This document shows positions 1 to 6,624 of a stretch of DNA of 9,911 nucleotides, in pieces. The notes beneath the pieces are model-generated. The model ran no database searches. It had not been told where the DNA came from and worked only from the letters and a program-made list of their open reading frames with translations. The DNA is from Methylaequor sp002691245 (lineage in GTDB: Bacteria; Pseudomonadota; Alphaproteobacteria; Methylaequorales; Methylaequoraceae). Position numbers and translations under genes: made by a program. The stretch spans positions 1-9,911 of the forward strand of contig NZHH01000051.1 in assembly GCA_002691245.1 (NCBI GenBank). Reading direction: 5' to 3'. How positions within the stretch are numbered: position 1 is the first letter of the stretch; every line of letters begins with the position of its first letter.

Positions 1-118
1 TTATATTAATTGCAATTATTAGAAAAAAAATAAAGAAAAATAAATTTTTTTATTATATTCTCTTAAAATACTATAAATAACTAATTATAAGTCGTTGTAG
101 ATTTTTTAAATAAAAGAG

Positions 119-1156
119 ATGTCAAAAAAAGTTAAATTAGAGGTTATCCTAAGCATTGATAAGGAAATTAATATCGATGAGTCAATGATTCAACGAAGCG
201 TTGGTCTTTTAGGGGAAGTCGATTCATATAACTTAAGTGAAAATATGGAATCCCCACCTCCTTCCACACAACCAAGTGATGTTGATAGTTCAAATAACTC
301 AATTTCAGGAATTTCAGAATTAATTAATAGCGCAAATAAAATTTATTATGGAACTTTAACAATTGAACAAAGAGCACTTGTAGCATTAGCGATATTTAAG
401 TATTCAAACTTTGAAACAATATCTAATGATCCAAGTCTTAAAGATAAGATTATATCTATATTTGCTAATAAATTTGAATTAGATGAAGCTACATCTAAAA
501 AGAATTTTGAAGGGGATATTAATTCTCAAAATTTTGAGGATCTAAAAAGTAAATTTCTTGAAGGTGATTTAACCCAAATGTTTATTTATATTTGGGAAAA
601 AACATTATCCTCGGATGAGGAGGATCCATTTGAGAGCGAGTTGGTAGAATCTATGCAACAAAGCTTCGGATTTGAGCCCGCATCGGTAAATGAAACAAAA
701 AAGCAGGGTAATGATAGAGCAAAAATAAACAAATCAATAAATATAATTAAATCAGGTAGTATAGCATACAATAAGTTAAAAGCGTTTGAAAAAACAGTTC
801 TTATTGGCTTGATGCTCGGCGAATGTTCAAGAGTAGATGGACAGATCTCTCCTGAGAATCAATCAAGGCTGAGAAGTATTTTAAGTAATCAGTTTGGTAT
901 AACAGCAAATGCAACAAGCGTTATTCTTGAAATTAAAATGGATGAACCAATTACTAAGAAAGTAGAGCGAGTTGAGGTTTATAGAGAAAAATATGACTTA
1001 GTAGAATTTGTTTGGGAAAAAATTCTTTCAACAGAGGATACTTTAAATGATGATGAGATGGAGTTAATTAGAAAGTGGTTAAGAAGAATTGACATATCTG
1101 ATGTTGAATCACAGGGTGCTCGAAGAGATGCAATGGATGCTTTAAATCCGAAATAA
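119..1156 (+). CDS. Tandem TerB-like domain protein
   Basis: This 345-residue acidic, soluble protein has no signal peptide or membrane segment. A short strand-forming N-terminus (residues 1-40) and a Pro/Ser/Asn-rich linker (about 41-63) precede two related helical domains, about 66-188 and 208-340. The second matches the TerB (tellurite-resistance B-like) pattern best: a helix with LIGLMLGECSRVDG near residues 228-241, and later LVEFVWEKIL followed by an acidic loop and DDEMELI. The first copy shares the landmarks (FANKFELDEAT against LSNQFGITANAT; FIYIWEKTLSSDEE against FVWEKILSTEDT) but has lost the DG acidic motif. TerB domains are linked to stress responses and metal binding at or near membranes, but the precise role here is unknown. 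The ATG follows a purine-rich AAAAGAG that sits too close to be a normal Shine-Dalgarno site. It lies 48 bases upstream of coq7 on the same strand. The TerB assignment comes from motif pattern only. Confidence 0.8.
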   Translation: MSKKVKLEVILSIDKEINIDESMIQRSVGLLGEVDSYNLSENMESPPPSTQPSDVDSSNNSISGISELINSANKIYYGTLTIEQRALVALAIFKYSNFETISNDPSLKDKIISIFANKFELDEATSKKNFEGDINSQNFEDLKSKFLEGDLTQMFIYIWEKTLSSDEEDPFESELVESMQQSFGFEPASVNETKKQGNDRAKINKSINIIKSGSIAYNKLKAFEKTVLIGLMLGECSRVDGQISPENQSRLRSILSNQFGITANATSVILEIKMDEPITKKVERVEVYREKYDLVEFVWEKILSTEDTLNDDEMELIRKWLRRIDISDVESQGARRDAMDALNPK

Positions 1157-1204
1157 TATAAAATAATTGTTTACAATAAATTTTTGAAGAATTATATAAA
1201 TTTA

Positions 1205-1735
1205 ATGAATGCAAGTAATATAGTTTTACCCAAAGAGTTAATACCATATTTCAGGTCAAATCATGCAGGTGAGACTGGTGCAGTTTATATTTATAAAGCA
1301 ATAATTAAATTTTCAAAAAATAAAGATATCTTAAAATTCTCACAATCACATCTATCGACCGAAACAAAACATTTGAATTTGTTGGAAAATATTATTCCAA
1401 GAAAAGATTTCAGTAAATTGATTAGTTTATGGAAGTTCTTTGGTTTTGTAACTGGTTTTATTCCTTCTATATTGGGTGTTAATTTTATTTATGCTACAAT
1501 TTATTACGTAGAAACATTCGTTGAAAAACACTATCAGGAGCAGTTAAATATGCTTGATAATAGTAAACAATCAAAAAGACTAAAAAAAATTATTGAGGAT
1601 TTAATGAAAGATGAGATAGATCACAAAGATGATGCAAAAGAAAAAATAAAAAAATTTACAATTCTAAACAAGGTGTGGGGACAACTTATAACCCATGGTT
1701 CTAATTTAGCTGTTAACGTATCTAAACGTGTCTAA
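1205..1735 (+). CDS. coq7: Coq7-type demethoxyubiquinone hydroxylase
   Basis: This is a diiron monooxygenase of the Coq7/Cat5 family, which hydroxylates demethoxyubiquinone in the penultimate step of ubiquinone synthesis at the inner membrane face. All expected iron ligands are visible, numbered from the ATG at 1205: E23 in RSNHAGETGA, the E53-x-x-H56 pair in STETKH, E103 and E107-x-H109 in YYVETFVEKH, and E137-x-x-H140 in DEIDH. A hydrophobic stretch around residues 74-97 fits the membrane-associated helix region. At 176 residues it has the usual length of the bacterial single-domain form. An in-frame TTG at 1184 would add seven residues. I prefer ATG 1205 because GAAGA at 1186-1190 lies upstream of it and nothing suitable precedes the TTG. 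Its stop codon directly abuts the stop of the convergent DUF2798-like gene. The family assignment is firm; the exact start is uncertain. Confidence 0.92.
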   Translation: MNASNIVLPKELIPYFRSNHAGETGAVYIYKAIIKFSKNKDILKFSQSHLSTETKHLNLLENIIPRKDFSKLISLWKFFGFVTGFIPSILGVNFIYATIYYVETFVEKHYQEQLNMLDNSKQSKRLKKIIEDLMKDEIDHKDDAKEKIKKFTILNKVWGQLITHGSNLAVNVSKRV

Positions 1736-1951
1736 TTACTTCATATATTTGTCTAGAAACTTATTAATCTTTGGTACAAAAAATAAAATGCAGACGAACA
1801 CTACCGGCCAGGCAATAATAAAGCGTTCAAACCACAACAAAAAAAATTTACTTTCAAAACCAACTTTTATTGAGATGATAAATAGTGATACAAACGTACT
1901 TGTAAAAAAAGACATAATTAAGGCGAATATAATTAGTCGATACTTCTTCAT
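1736..1951 (-). CDS. DUF2798-like small two-helix membrane protein
   Basis: This 71-residue protein has two hydrophobic segments, about residues 5-28 and 42-60. They are separated by a loop containing FLLWFERFIIAWP and followed by a basic tail (PKINKFLDKY). The arrangement (first helix with MSFFTSTFVS, W-x6-AWP before the second helix, Pro after it) matches the DUF2798 family of small inner-membrane proteins, whose function is unknown to me. The pattern supports the minus strand over an overlapping plus-strand reading at 1728-1982, which has no membrane or family features. It is the last gene of the minus-strand run, 40 bases after the photolyase-like gene, so it is probably co-transcribed. 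Its stop codon touches the coq7 stop with no intergenic base. No good Shine-Dalgarno site precedes the ATG. Confidence 0.8.
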   Translation of the reverse strand: MKKYRLIIFALIMSFFTSTFVSLFIISIKVGFESKFFLLWFERFIIAWPVVFVCILFFVPKINKFLDKYMK

Positions 1952-1991
1952 TTTAATAGAGTATCATAAACAAAACAAGTAGTGTAAAAAT

Positions 1992-3161
1992 TCAATTATG
2001 TATGTTTTCTAAAAAGAAAGGAATTTTTTTTTTGAACTTAAAAAAACCTGCTTTAGCATATGGCCAACACATTAGATCAAATTGATCGTAAATAAATTTA
2101 ACCTCTATATCATATCTTTTAGAAGCTTCGTTTATTTTATCTAGTTGATACCCAACACCAGGATAATCACAAATAATAGTTTTTTTTGGTTTGCAAATGT
2201 CAGCTAACTGACCAATTTCTTTTAAACATTTTACTTTAATATTTTTATGATTTAAGAAATCAATATATTCTTTAATAGCCTCCTGATCATATTCGTCCTT
2301 TACGTTTCTAGTAGAGACTTCTGATCTTAAATCCAAAAATAAAACATTATAATTTCTTATTTTCTGAATTTGGTAGTCTGAATAAATTAGATTATTCAAA
2401 GTAATAAGAAATGTCTCATCATTACTTGTTTCTTTCTCTTTAAATAAGGGTGGGATATATGTGTAGTTGATATATGTAGGTAATTTAGGTTTTTTTTCTA
2501 GCACCGGTTTTTTTGAAAATTTAAATTTTGAAAATTTTTCAATATTCTCCTCACTTGCTAGATAAATTTTTCCTTCTGTCTGTAAACCTGCAACCCATCT
2601 CCATGAAAGTGTATTTGAGGCAGGATCAGCATCTAACAGATTTTTATAAAAAAAATCAGCACCCAACTCCCACGGCAGGTTAAGTGTAAAAATCCAAATA
2701 CTTGCGAACCACATTCTGGAGTGGTTATGAAGATATCCTGTGGTCACTAACTCTTTAACCCAAGAGTCAAAGCAATCGATACCCGAATTTCCGTTAACAG
2801 CTTTTAAATAATCTTTTTTAAGTGGTTTAAAATTAATTTCATCTTTGAGAAATTCTAGTTTTTTATTATAATCTTCCCATACTTTACTTCTGCCCTCTAA
2901 CCAACCTTTCCAGTAAGTTCTCCAGAAAATTTCTTGTATGAACTTTTCGATATTTCCAAATTTGTTATTTTTTAGACAATTATCTAAAATAGTTCTTTCA
3001 TGAATAATCCTTTTTCTTATAAATGGTGAAAGGCAGGAAACATTTGATTTATTTTCAGGGCCAAAATCGAAGTTTCTTTTAGAACTATAGGATTCTAAGC
3101 CCTTACTAATAAAGTCATCTAGTATTTTTTTTGCATTTATATAATTGGGCTTAAAATCCAT
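1992..3161 (-). CDS. Photolyase/cryptochrome-like flavoprotein with swapped domain order
   Basis: The FAD-binding domain of a class I photolyase/cryptochrome occupies roughly residues 1-215, at the N-terminus, where the usual antenna domain is missing. Recognisable elements are the start A-x3-L-x2-F with SYSSKRNF, LSPFIRKR, QEIFWRTYW, GYLHNHSRM, and LLDADPASNTLSWRWVAG. By comparison with E. coli Phr from memory, E77 and W80 match lesion-contacting E274 and W277, N183 matches flavin-contacting N378, and W164 and W187 match electron-transfer W359 and W382. A linker leads to a C-terminal alpha/beta region (about 255-389: strand VLFLDLR, helix, strand IKVKCL, TIICDYP, VKFIYDQ, ending CWPYAKAGFFKFKKKIP). 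This resembles the antenna-type Rossmann domain moved behind the FAD domain. It may be a light-driven DNA repair enzyme or a photoreceptor; the sequence does not decide. AAGGAA lies 13 bases upstream of the ATG, longer than normal spacing. It sits 27 bases after a small secreted peptide gene. Confidence 0.9.
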   Translation of the reverse strand: MDFKPNYINAKKILDDFISKGLESYSSKRNFDFGPENKSNVSCLSPFIRKRIIHERTILDNCLKNNKFGNIEKFIQEIFWRTYWKGWLEGRSKVWEDYNKKLEFLKDEINFKPLKKDYLKAVNGNSGIDCFDSWVKELVTTGYLHNHSRMWFASIWIFTLNLPWELGADFFYKNLLDADPASNTLSWRWVAGLQTEGKIYLASEENIEKFSKFKFSKKPVLEKKPKLPTYINYTYIPPLFKEKETSNDETFLITLNNLIYSDYQIQKIRNYNVLFLDLRSEVSTRNVKDEYDQEAIKEYIDFLNHKNIKVKCLKEIGQLADICKPKKTIICDYPGVGYQLDKINEASKRYDIEVKFIYDQFDLMCWPYAKAGFFKFKKKIPFFLENIHN

Positions 3162-3188
3162 ATATAAACTTATGTTCCTTATATTTGT

Positions 3189-3341
3189 TTAGTTGGATTT
3201 ACTTTCCTTAGTTTCATCGTCAGAGGTATCTTTAGTGTCTTTAATCTCCTTATGACCACCACTACAGTGATTGGCAACAGAAATACTTGAGGAAAAAATC
3301 AGAGAAAAAGTTAAGCAGAAAAGGTAAAAATATTTAAGCAT
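3189..3341 (-). CDS. Small secreted peptide with HCSGGH motif
   Basis: This 50-residue open frame has a clear signal peptide: MLKY start, hydrophobic core FYLFCLTFSLIFSSS, and a likely cleavage site after SVA. The predicted mature peptide is about 27 residues, starting NHCSGGHKE, with a charged Lys/Asp/Glu/Thr tail. The H-C-x3-H cluster could bind a metal or haem, or the lone Cys could be redox-active; this is inference. The Cys is two residues after the predicted cleavage site, not at +1, so a lipoprotein is unlikely. A textbook AAGGAG lies 5 bases before the ATG, the strongest ribosome-binding site in the window, which argues strongly that the gene is real. It lies between a one-helix membrane peptide gene and the photolyase-like gene on the same strand. 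I do not recognise a named family. Confidence 0.72.
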   Translation of the reverse strand: MLKYFYLFCLTFSLIFSSSISVANHCSGGHKEIKDTKDTSDDETKESKSN

Positions 3342-3346
3342 TTAAA

Positions 3347-3352
3347 CTCCTT
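3347..3352 (-). promoter_or_regulatory. Strong Shine-Dalgarno site for the secreted peptide gene
   Basis: The minus strand reads AAGGAG, followed by 5 bases and the ATG at 3341. Most genes in this window have weak or absent sites, so this one supports the 50-residue gene and suggests efficient translation. Confidence 0.75.
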
Positions 3353-3379
3353 GAATATATGAAATTAATAAAATTAAAA

Positions 3380-3547
3380 CTATTTGGTTGAAGCTGCGTT
3401 ATTTTTTTTAATTTGCATCTTCTTTACTTTATTTATAACTTTATCCTTATTTACTAATGTACCTATTGCAATACCTGACAAAAAAGCTCCAGCAGTCAGA
3501 GCTCCTGTAATAAATGCACTTTTAATAACAAAATTTATCATAGTCAT
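3380..3547 (-). CDS. Small single-helix membrane protein
   Basis: This 55-residue frame (53 if translation begins at the ATG at 3541) has one hydrophobic segment rich in Gly, Ala and small residues, about residues 10-32 (AFITGALTAGAFLSGIAIGT). Repeated G/A-x3-G/A spacing suggests a helix-packing or glycine-zipper surface. A strongly basic tail follows (NKDKVINKVKKMQIKKN) and ends in AASTK. The positive tail after the helix fits an inner-membrane protein with a cytoplasmic C-terminus. It is the first gene of the minus-strand run toward the photolyase-like gene and lies just downstream of a plausible sigma-70 promoter. There is no strong Shine-Dalgarno site. An opposite-strand frame at 3384-3569 looks like its shadow. 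The family is not recognised. Confidence 0.62.
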   Translation of the reverse strand: MTMINFVIKSAFITGALTAGAFLSGIAIGTLVNKDKVINKVKKMQIKKNNAASTK

Positions 3548-3569
3548 AAATAACTTACCAATTATTTAG

Positions 3570-3599
3570 ATTATATAGTATATTTATTTAAAATTCCAA
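3570..3599 (-). promoter_or_regulatory. Candidate sigma-70 promoter for the photolyase operon
   Basis: On the minus strand a perfect TATAAT (3575-3570) follows TTGGAA (3599-3594) after 18 bases. Transcription would start near 3563, leaving a leader of about 16 bases before the ATG at 3547. In such AT-rich sequence TATAAT arises easily by chance, so the support comes mainly from its position in the divergent gap. A weaker plus-strand arrangement, TTACCA (3555-3560) with TATATT (3579-3584) at 18-base spacing, could serve the cyclic-nucleotide-binding gene at 3606. Confidence 0.4.
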
Positions 3600-3605
3600 A
3601 TAATT

Positions 3606-4007
3606 ATGCTTAGTGATGTAGAATTAAATAAACTTAAAACTTCCTTCAAAATAAAAAAATTCATCAAAGGTGATATTATTTTTCCTCAAGGAGAAGAGGC
3701 TGATGGGGCATATATAGTTATTTCTGGTTCAGTAATTCTAAAAAAGCATCATTACAAAAGTAAGATGATTGAGCATGTTGGAACTATAAAAAAGGGTGAT
3801 ACATTTGGTGCCTGGTATGTTCTTTTTGAATCAAATTTAAGACCATTGTCAGCAGAAGCAAATGAAGAGTCCGAACTTATATTTATTCCTAATGATATTT
3901 TAGTAAATAAACTTAAAAATTCCGATCCTTTTATAGTATATTGCTTTAGAAAATGGATCGATCTGACTTCAAAAAATATTGTTCCAAAAAAAAAGCATTT
4001 AACGTAA
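3606..4007 (+). CDS. Stand-alone cyclic-nucleotide-binding (CNB) domain protein
   Basis: The 133 residues form essentially one cNMP-binding domain of the CRP/PKA type: a beta-roll with FIKGDIIFPQGEEADGAYIVISGSV at about 19-43 and GTIKKGDTFG leading into the phosphate-binding cassette at 67-85. The C-terminus (about 110-133) is too short for the winged-helix DNA-binding domain of CRP/FNR proteins, so it is unlikely to bind DNA directly. In the cassette the usual FGE glutamate that contacts the ribose is A69, while the phosphate-contacting arginine is kept at R79, with the correct spacing to A85. The ligand may therefore differ from cAMP, or binding may be weak. The methyltransferase gene starts 20 bases downstream, suggesting co-transcription. 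Its start is 58 bases from the divergent minus-strand operon, so both may share a promoter region. Confidence 0.85.
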   Translation: MLSDVELNKLKTSFKIKKFIKGDIIFPQGEEADGAYIVISGSVILKKHHYKSKMIEHVGTIKKGDTFGAWYVLFESNLRPLSAEANEESELIFIPNDILVNKLKNSDPFIVYCFRKWIDLTSKNIVPKKKHLT

Positions 4008-4027
4008 ATAATTTTAATTAAAGCAAA

Positions 4028-4657
4028 TTGAATAACTTACTTAATTTATTTTTAAATTCTCAGATAGTTAAAACTTATAATAGAAACCTAAATCTAAACG
4101 GCTTTACACCATTAGGTCTATTCTGGAACTCAAAAAAATCTCAATATGACCGATTTGATACACTTTTATTCTTGATTATGAAATTTAAATTTAAGCATAA
4201 AGTAAGTATTTCAGATATTGGTTGTGGTTACGGGTCATTTTTAGCTTATTTAGTAGAAAAAAAAGTCAACTTTTATTATTCAGGTTATGATATAAATAAA
4301 AATCTTATAAAACATTGTATAAAAAATTATCCCAAAATCTTTTTTAAAGTATCCTACTACCCAACAGAACTTACCGACATTACAATAGCTTCTGGTACGT
4401 ATAATTATACCGCTACTGATAATGTCAAAATCTGGGAGGAGTATATAATATTCAATTTAAAAAAATGTATTGTTAAATCAAAACTTGGTTTAATTTTTAA
4501 TTTACAATTTACAAAAAAAGAGAGTTTTATAAAGAATAATATTTACTATACAAATGTTGAATTTATGCTTAATAAACTGAAAAAAGAATTTTTAAAAGTA
4601 AATAAATTTTATTCTGCAAAAAGTTTAAGTGATATTTATTTCATAATCTTAAAATAA
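4028..4657 (+). CDS. Class I SAM-dependent methyltransferase
   Basis: This 209-residue Rossmann methyltransferase has the SAM-binding motif I SISDIGCGYGSF at about residues 60-71 and the acidic residue after the second strand, D88 in SGYDINKN. A later strand-loop region, DITIASGTYNYT, fits motif IV, followed by GLIFNLQF. The N-terminal part has GFTPLGLFWNSKKSQYDRFD, a W/RF pattern that precedes motif I in some small-molecule methyltransferases. The substrate cannot be told from sequence. Translation appears to start at TTG 4028: there is no in-frame ATG before residue 51, which would remove the N-terminal helices. The last 22 bases overlap the end of the convergent trmL gene. Lysine and asparagine are abundant, as in the rest of the window. 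Confidence 0.85.
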   Translation: MNNLLNLFLNSQIVKTYNRNLNLNGFTPLGLFWNSKKSQYDRFDTLLFLIMKFKFKHKVSISDIGCGYGSFLAYLVEKKVNFYYSGYDINKNLIKHCIKNYPKIFFKVSYYPTELTDITIASGTYNYTATDNVKIWEEYIIFNLKKCIVKSKLGLIFNLQFTKKESFIKNNIYYTNVEFMLNKLKKEFLKVNKFYSAKSLSDIYFIILK

Positions 4658-5124
4658 TCAAAACTATTTTGTCTCCACGCTTCAAATAAACATATAGATA
4701 CGGAATTAGCTAAATTTATACTTCTGCTATTTGGAAGCATTGGTATAAAAATTTTAATTCTATTTTTCATAATTTTAAAAACCTCATCTGTATACCCTTT
4801 TGATTCCGAACCAAACAATAAGAAGTCGCCATGTTTATAATTTACTTTTTCATATGAGGTGTTTCCAAATTTCGTAAACATGTAGATATTTTGTTGGGAG
4901 TTTTTTTCAAAAAAGCTTTTCAAATTATTGTGTATTATAATCTCAACATTCTTTTTATAGTCCAGTCCAGCTCTTCTTAATGACTTATTACTTAAATCAA
5001 ATCCTAAAGGCTTTATTAAATGTAATCTCGAGCCAGTATTTGCACATAATCGTATGATGTTTCCAGTATTAGGTGGAATTTCAGGCTGAAATAATACAAT
5101 CTCGAATGTTGGGTTCATCGTCAT
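4636..5124 (-). CDS. trmL: tRNA (cytidine/uridine-34-2'-O)-methyltransferase TrmL
   Basis: This SPOUT-fold enzyme 2'-O-methylates the wobble nucleotide of certain tRNA(Leu) isoacceptors using SAM. The family signature is clear: FQPEIPPNTGNIIRLCANTG near the start, then KPLGFDL and KSLRRAGLDY, LLFGSESKGY in the SAM knot, and the C-terminal motif IPMLPNSRSINLANSVSICL followed by FEAWRQ. The length of about 162 residues is normal for TrmL. A TTG at 5133 and ATGs at 5124 and 5118 are all in frame. The family usually begins only a few residues before the IVLFQP strand, so I favour an ATG; 5124 and 5118 cannot be separated because no clear ribosome-binding site is present. It follows a 61-residue gene on the same strand, and its 3' end overlaps the methyltransferase gene by 22 bases. 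Confidence 0.95.
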   Translation of the reverse strand: MTMNPTFEIVLFQPEIPPNTGNIIRLCANTGSRLHLIKPLGFDLSNKSLRRAGLDYKKNVEIIIHNNLKSFFEKNSQQNIYMFTKFGNTSYEKVNYKHGDFLLFGSESKGYTDEVFKIMKNRIKIFIPMLPNSRSINLANSVSICLFEAWRQNSFDYFKIMK

Positions 5125-5151
5125 TGTTGACAATTATAAATTAATAATTTA

Positions 5152-5337
5152 TTAACCTAAAAACTTTTTTAAAAAACTATTGTAGCTTTCTTCAGATTTA
5201 AAGAGTTGCTTTATATTACCGCCAATAAAGCCAGACATTTTGACATCAACAAACCATTGCTTTAGTTTGATATCCCAGCCATGGAAAACATCAATCTGAA
5301 CGCTTTTTTTGTTAATTGATTTAAAATATCTAGCCAT
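5152..5337 (-). CDS. Unrecognised 61-residue protein
   Basis: This short basic protein begins MARYFKSINKK, continues with VFHGWDIKLKQWFVDVKMSG, and ends KSEESYNSFLKKFLG. It has no signal peptide or membrane segment. The alternating pattern in the first half suggests a small beta-rich fold with two Trp residues, and the last third looks helical. I do not recognise a family. It is probably real: it fills the space exactly between the divergent soxC promoter region and trmL, ends shortly before the trmL start, and has a plausible amino-acid mix for this genome. No convincing Shine-Dalgarno site precedes the ATG. Confidence 0.55.
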   Translation of the reverse strand: MARYFKSINKKSVQIDVFHGWDIKLKQWFVDVKMSGFIGGNIKQLFKSEESYNSFLKKFLG

Positions 5338-5406
5338 ATTAATTTTTCAATATATTAACTGTATATTAATGTTGCAACTTTCAAGCCATATGTAATTATT
5401 ACCTTC

Positions 5407-5410
5407 AGGG
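5407..5410 (+). promoter_or_regulatory. Ribosome-binding site of soxC
   Basis: AGGG lies 5 bases before the ATG at 5416, inside the 78-base divergent gap shared with the 61-residue gene. It supports 5416 as the true start, which keeps the twin-arginine N-terminus. TTGCAA at 5372-5377 could be a -35 element but lacks a well-spaced -10. Confidence 0.5.
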
Positions 5411-5415
5411 TATTT

Positions 5416-6624
5416 ATGAAGCTAAGAAGAAATTTTTTCAGATATTTTTTTATTTTGATTTCTTTGGTATTATTTAGGAAAAAAGTCAAAACAAACCCCG
5501 CATTGTCAGATTATGAGGAATTGACAGGGTTTAGATATTATGGTCAGCCAAGTAAATATGAAAAGATTTTTAGATGGATAATTGCAAACGCTAGCTTGAA
5601 GGGAAATGGTTTAAGTTACACTCCACTAAGTAAATTAAATGGAAATATTACTCCTAATGGGCTTCATTTCGAAAGGCATAATTATGGGGTTCCCGTAATA
5701 AAACCAGAAGAATATAAACTTGAAATTATTGACTTAGAAGGTCAAAAGAGAAAAATCGGTATAGAAGATTTAAAAAATGAAAAACTATTAACTATCAAAA
5801 CTTTTATAGAGTGCGGTGGCAACTCAAATGTGATGTATAACCCACGCCCAATTAAATCCTCTGTTGATCATATCCATGGACTTTTTTCAATATCAGAATG
5901 GACTGGAATTTCATTAAAAAATCTTTTAAAAGAATATGAAAATTTATACAGAAATAAAAAAAATATTTGGATTGAATTCACAAGTTTTGATAAGGGATCC
6001 TATAACATAAGTCTACCAATTAAAGTTATTAAAGAAAAAAGTATGATAGCTTTATATCAAAATGGTGAACCAATTAGACCGGAACAAGGCTATCCTTCAA
6101 GATTAGTTATTTCTGGTTGGGAGGGATCAACCCATGTAAAATGGCTCAAACAGATCAAATTTAGAAATGGACCCGCTTATACAAGAAATGAGACATCAAG
6201 ATATACTGATTTGTTGAGTAATGGTAAGGCCAGACAATTTAGTTTTATAATGGATTTGAAATCGGTAATTACTAGACCTTCTTTAGGAGATAGATTAAAA
6301 AAAGGTAAAGTTTTGATATCAGGTTATGCTTGGTCTGGATCAACAAAAATTAAAAAAGTAGAAATTTCTGTAGATGGTGGAAAATCTTGGAAAAAAGCTG
6401 ATATATACCAAGAAAAAATTTCAGTTTTAAGATTTAATTATATTTATAATTGGAATGGAAAAGAGACTGTAATTCAGTCAAGATGTATAGATAACAGATT
6501 GAGAATTCAACCCACAAGAGAGCAAGTAATTAAAAAAATGGGTAAGAACGCTACCTACCATTTTAATGGTATTACTTCATGGAAAATTAAAGCAAATGGT
6601 GAAATTGAACATATTTATATTTAG
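5416..6624 (+). CDS. soxC: SoxC-like sulfane/sulfite dehydrogenase molybdenum subunit
   Basis: This 402-residue protein belongs to the sulfite oxidase molybdoenzyme family and is closest in pattern to SoxC, the catalytic subunit of the periplasmic Sox(CD)2 complex. SoxC oxidises the sulfane sulfur bound to SoxY and passes electrons to the cytochrome SoxD. Visible landmarks are HFERHNYGVP, the Mo-ligand cysteine C133 in FIECGGNS, HGLFSISEWTGISL, RPEQGYPSRLVISGWEG, VKWLKQIKFR, SRYTDLLSNGKARQF and the dimerisation domain starting KSVITRPS and ISGYAWSG. The N-terminus has RRNFF plus a hydrophobic stretch, resembling a Tat signal as expected for a cofactor-loaded enzyme. It is followed by RKK and shows no clear A-x-A cleavage site, so the protein may stay anchored. 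The stop overlaps soxD by 29 bases. No soxXYZAB is present nearby, so the true substrate (sulfite or protein-bound sulfane) is open. Confidence 0.9.
   Translation: MKLRRNFFRYFFILISLVLFRKKVKTNPALSDYEELTGFRYYGQPSKYEKIFRWIIANASLKGNGLSYTPLSKLNGNITPNGLHFERHNYGVPVIKPEEYKLEIIDLEGQKRKIGIEDLKNEKLLTIKTFIECGGNSNVMYNPRPIKSSVDHIHGLFSISEWTGISLKNLLKEYENLYRNKKNIWIEFTSFDKGSYNISLPIKVIKEKSMIALYQNGEPIRPEQGYPSRLVISGWEGSTHVKWLKQIKFRNGPAYTRNETSRYTDLLSNGKARQFSFIMDLKSVITRPSLGDRLKKGKVLISGYAWSGSTKIKKVEISVDGGKSWKKADIYQEKISVLRFNYIYNWNGKETVIQSRCIDNRLRIQPTREQVIKKMGKNATYHFNGITSWKIKANGEIEHIYI

Noticed and set aside
1..118. Promoter or RNA element upstream of the TerB-like gene
   Set aside because: Almost pure A/T with several TATA-like strings; no element can be distinguished from composition.
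586..771. 61-residue minus-strand frame inside the TerB-like gene
   Set aside because: Lies wholly within a well-supported gene, with no features of its own.
1728..1982. 84-residue plus-strand frame overlapping the DUF2798-like gene
   Set aside because: It has no family features, and the opposite strand encodes a clear two-helix membrane protein.
3384..3569. 61-residue hydrophobic plus-strand frame
   Set aside because: It is antisense to the small Gly/Ala-rich membrane gene at 3380-3547, which fits the operon direction and promoter better; the hydrophobicity is a mirror effect of T-rich sequence.
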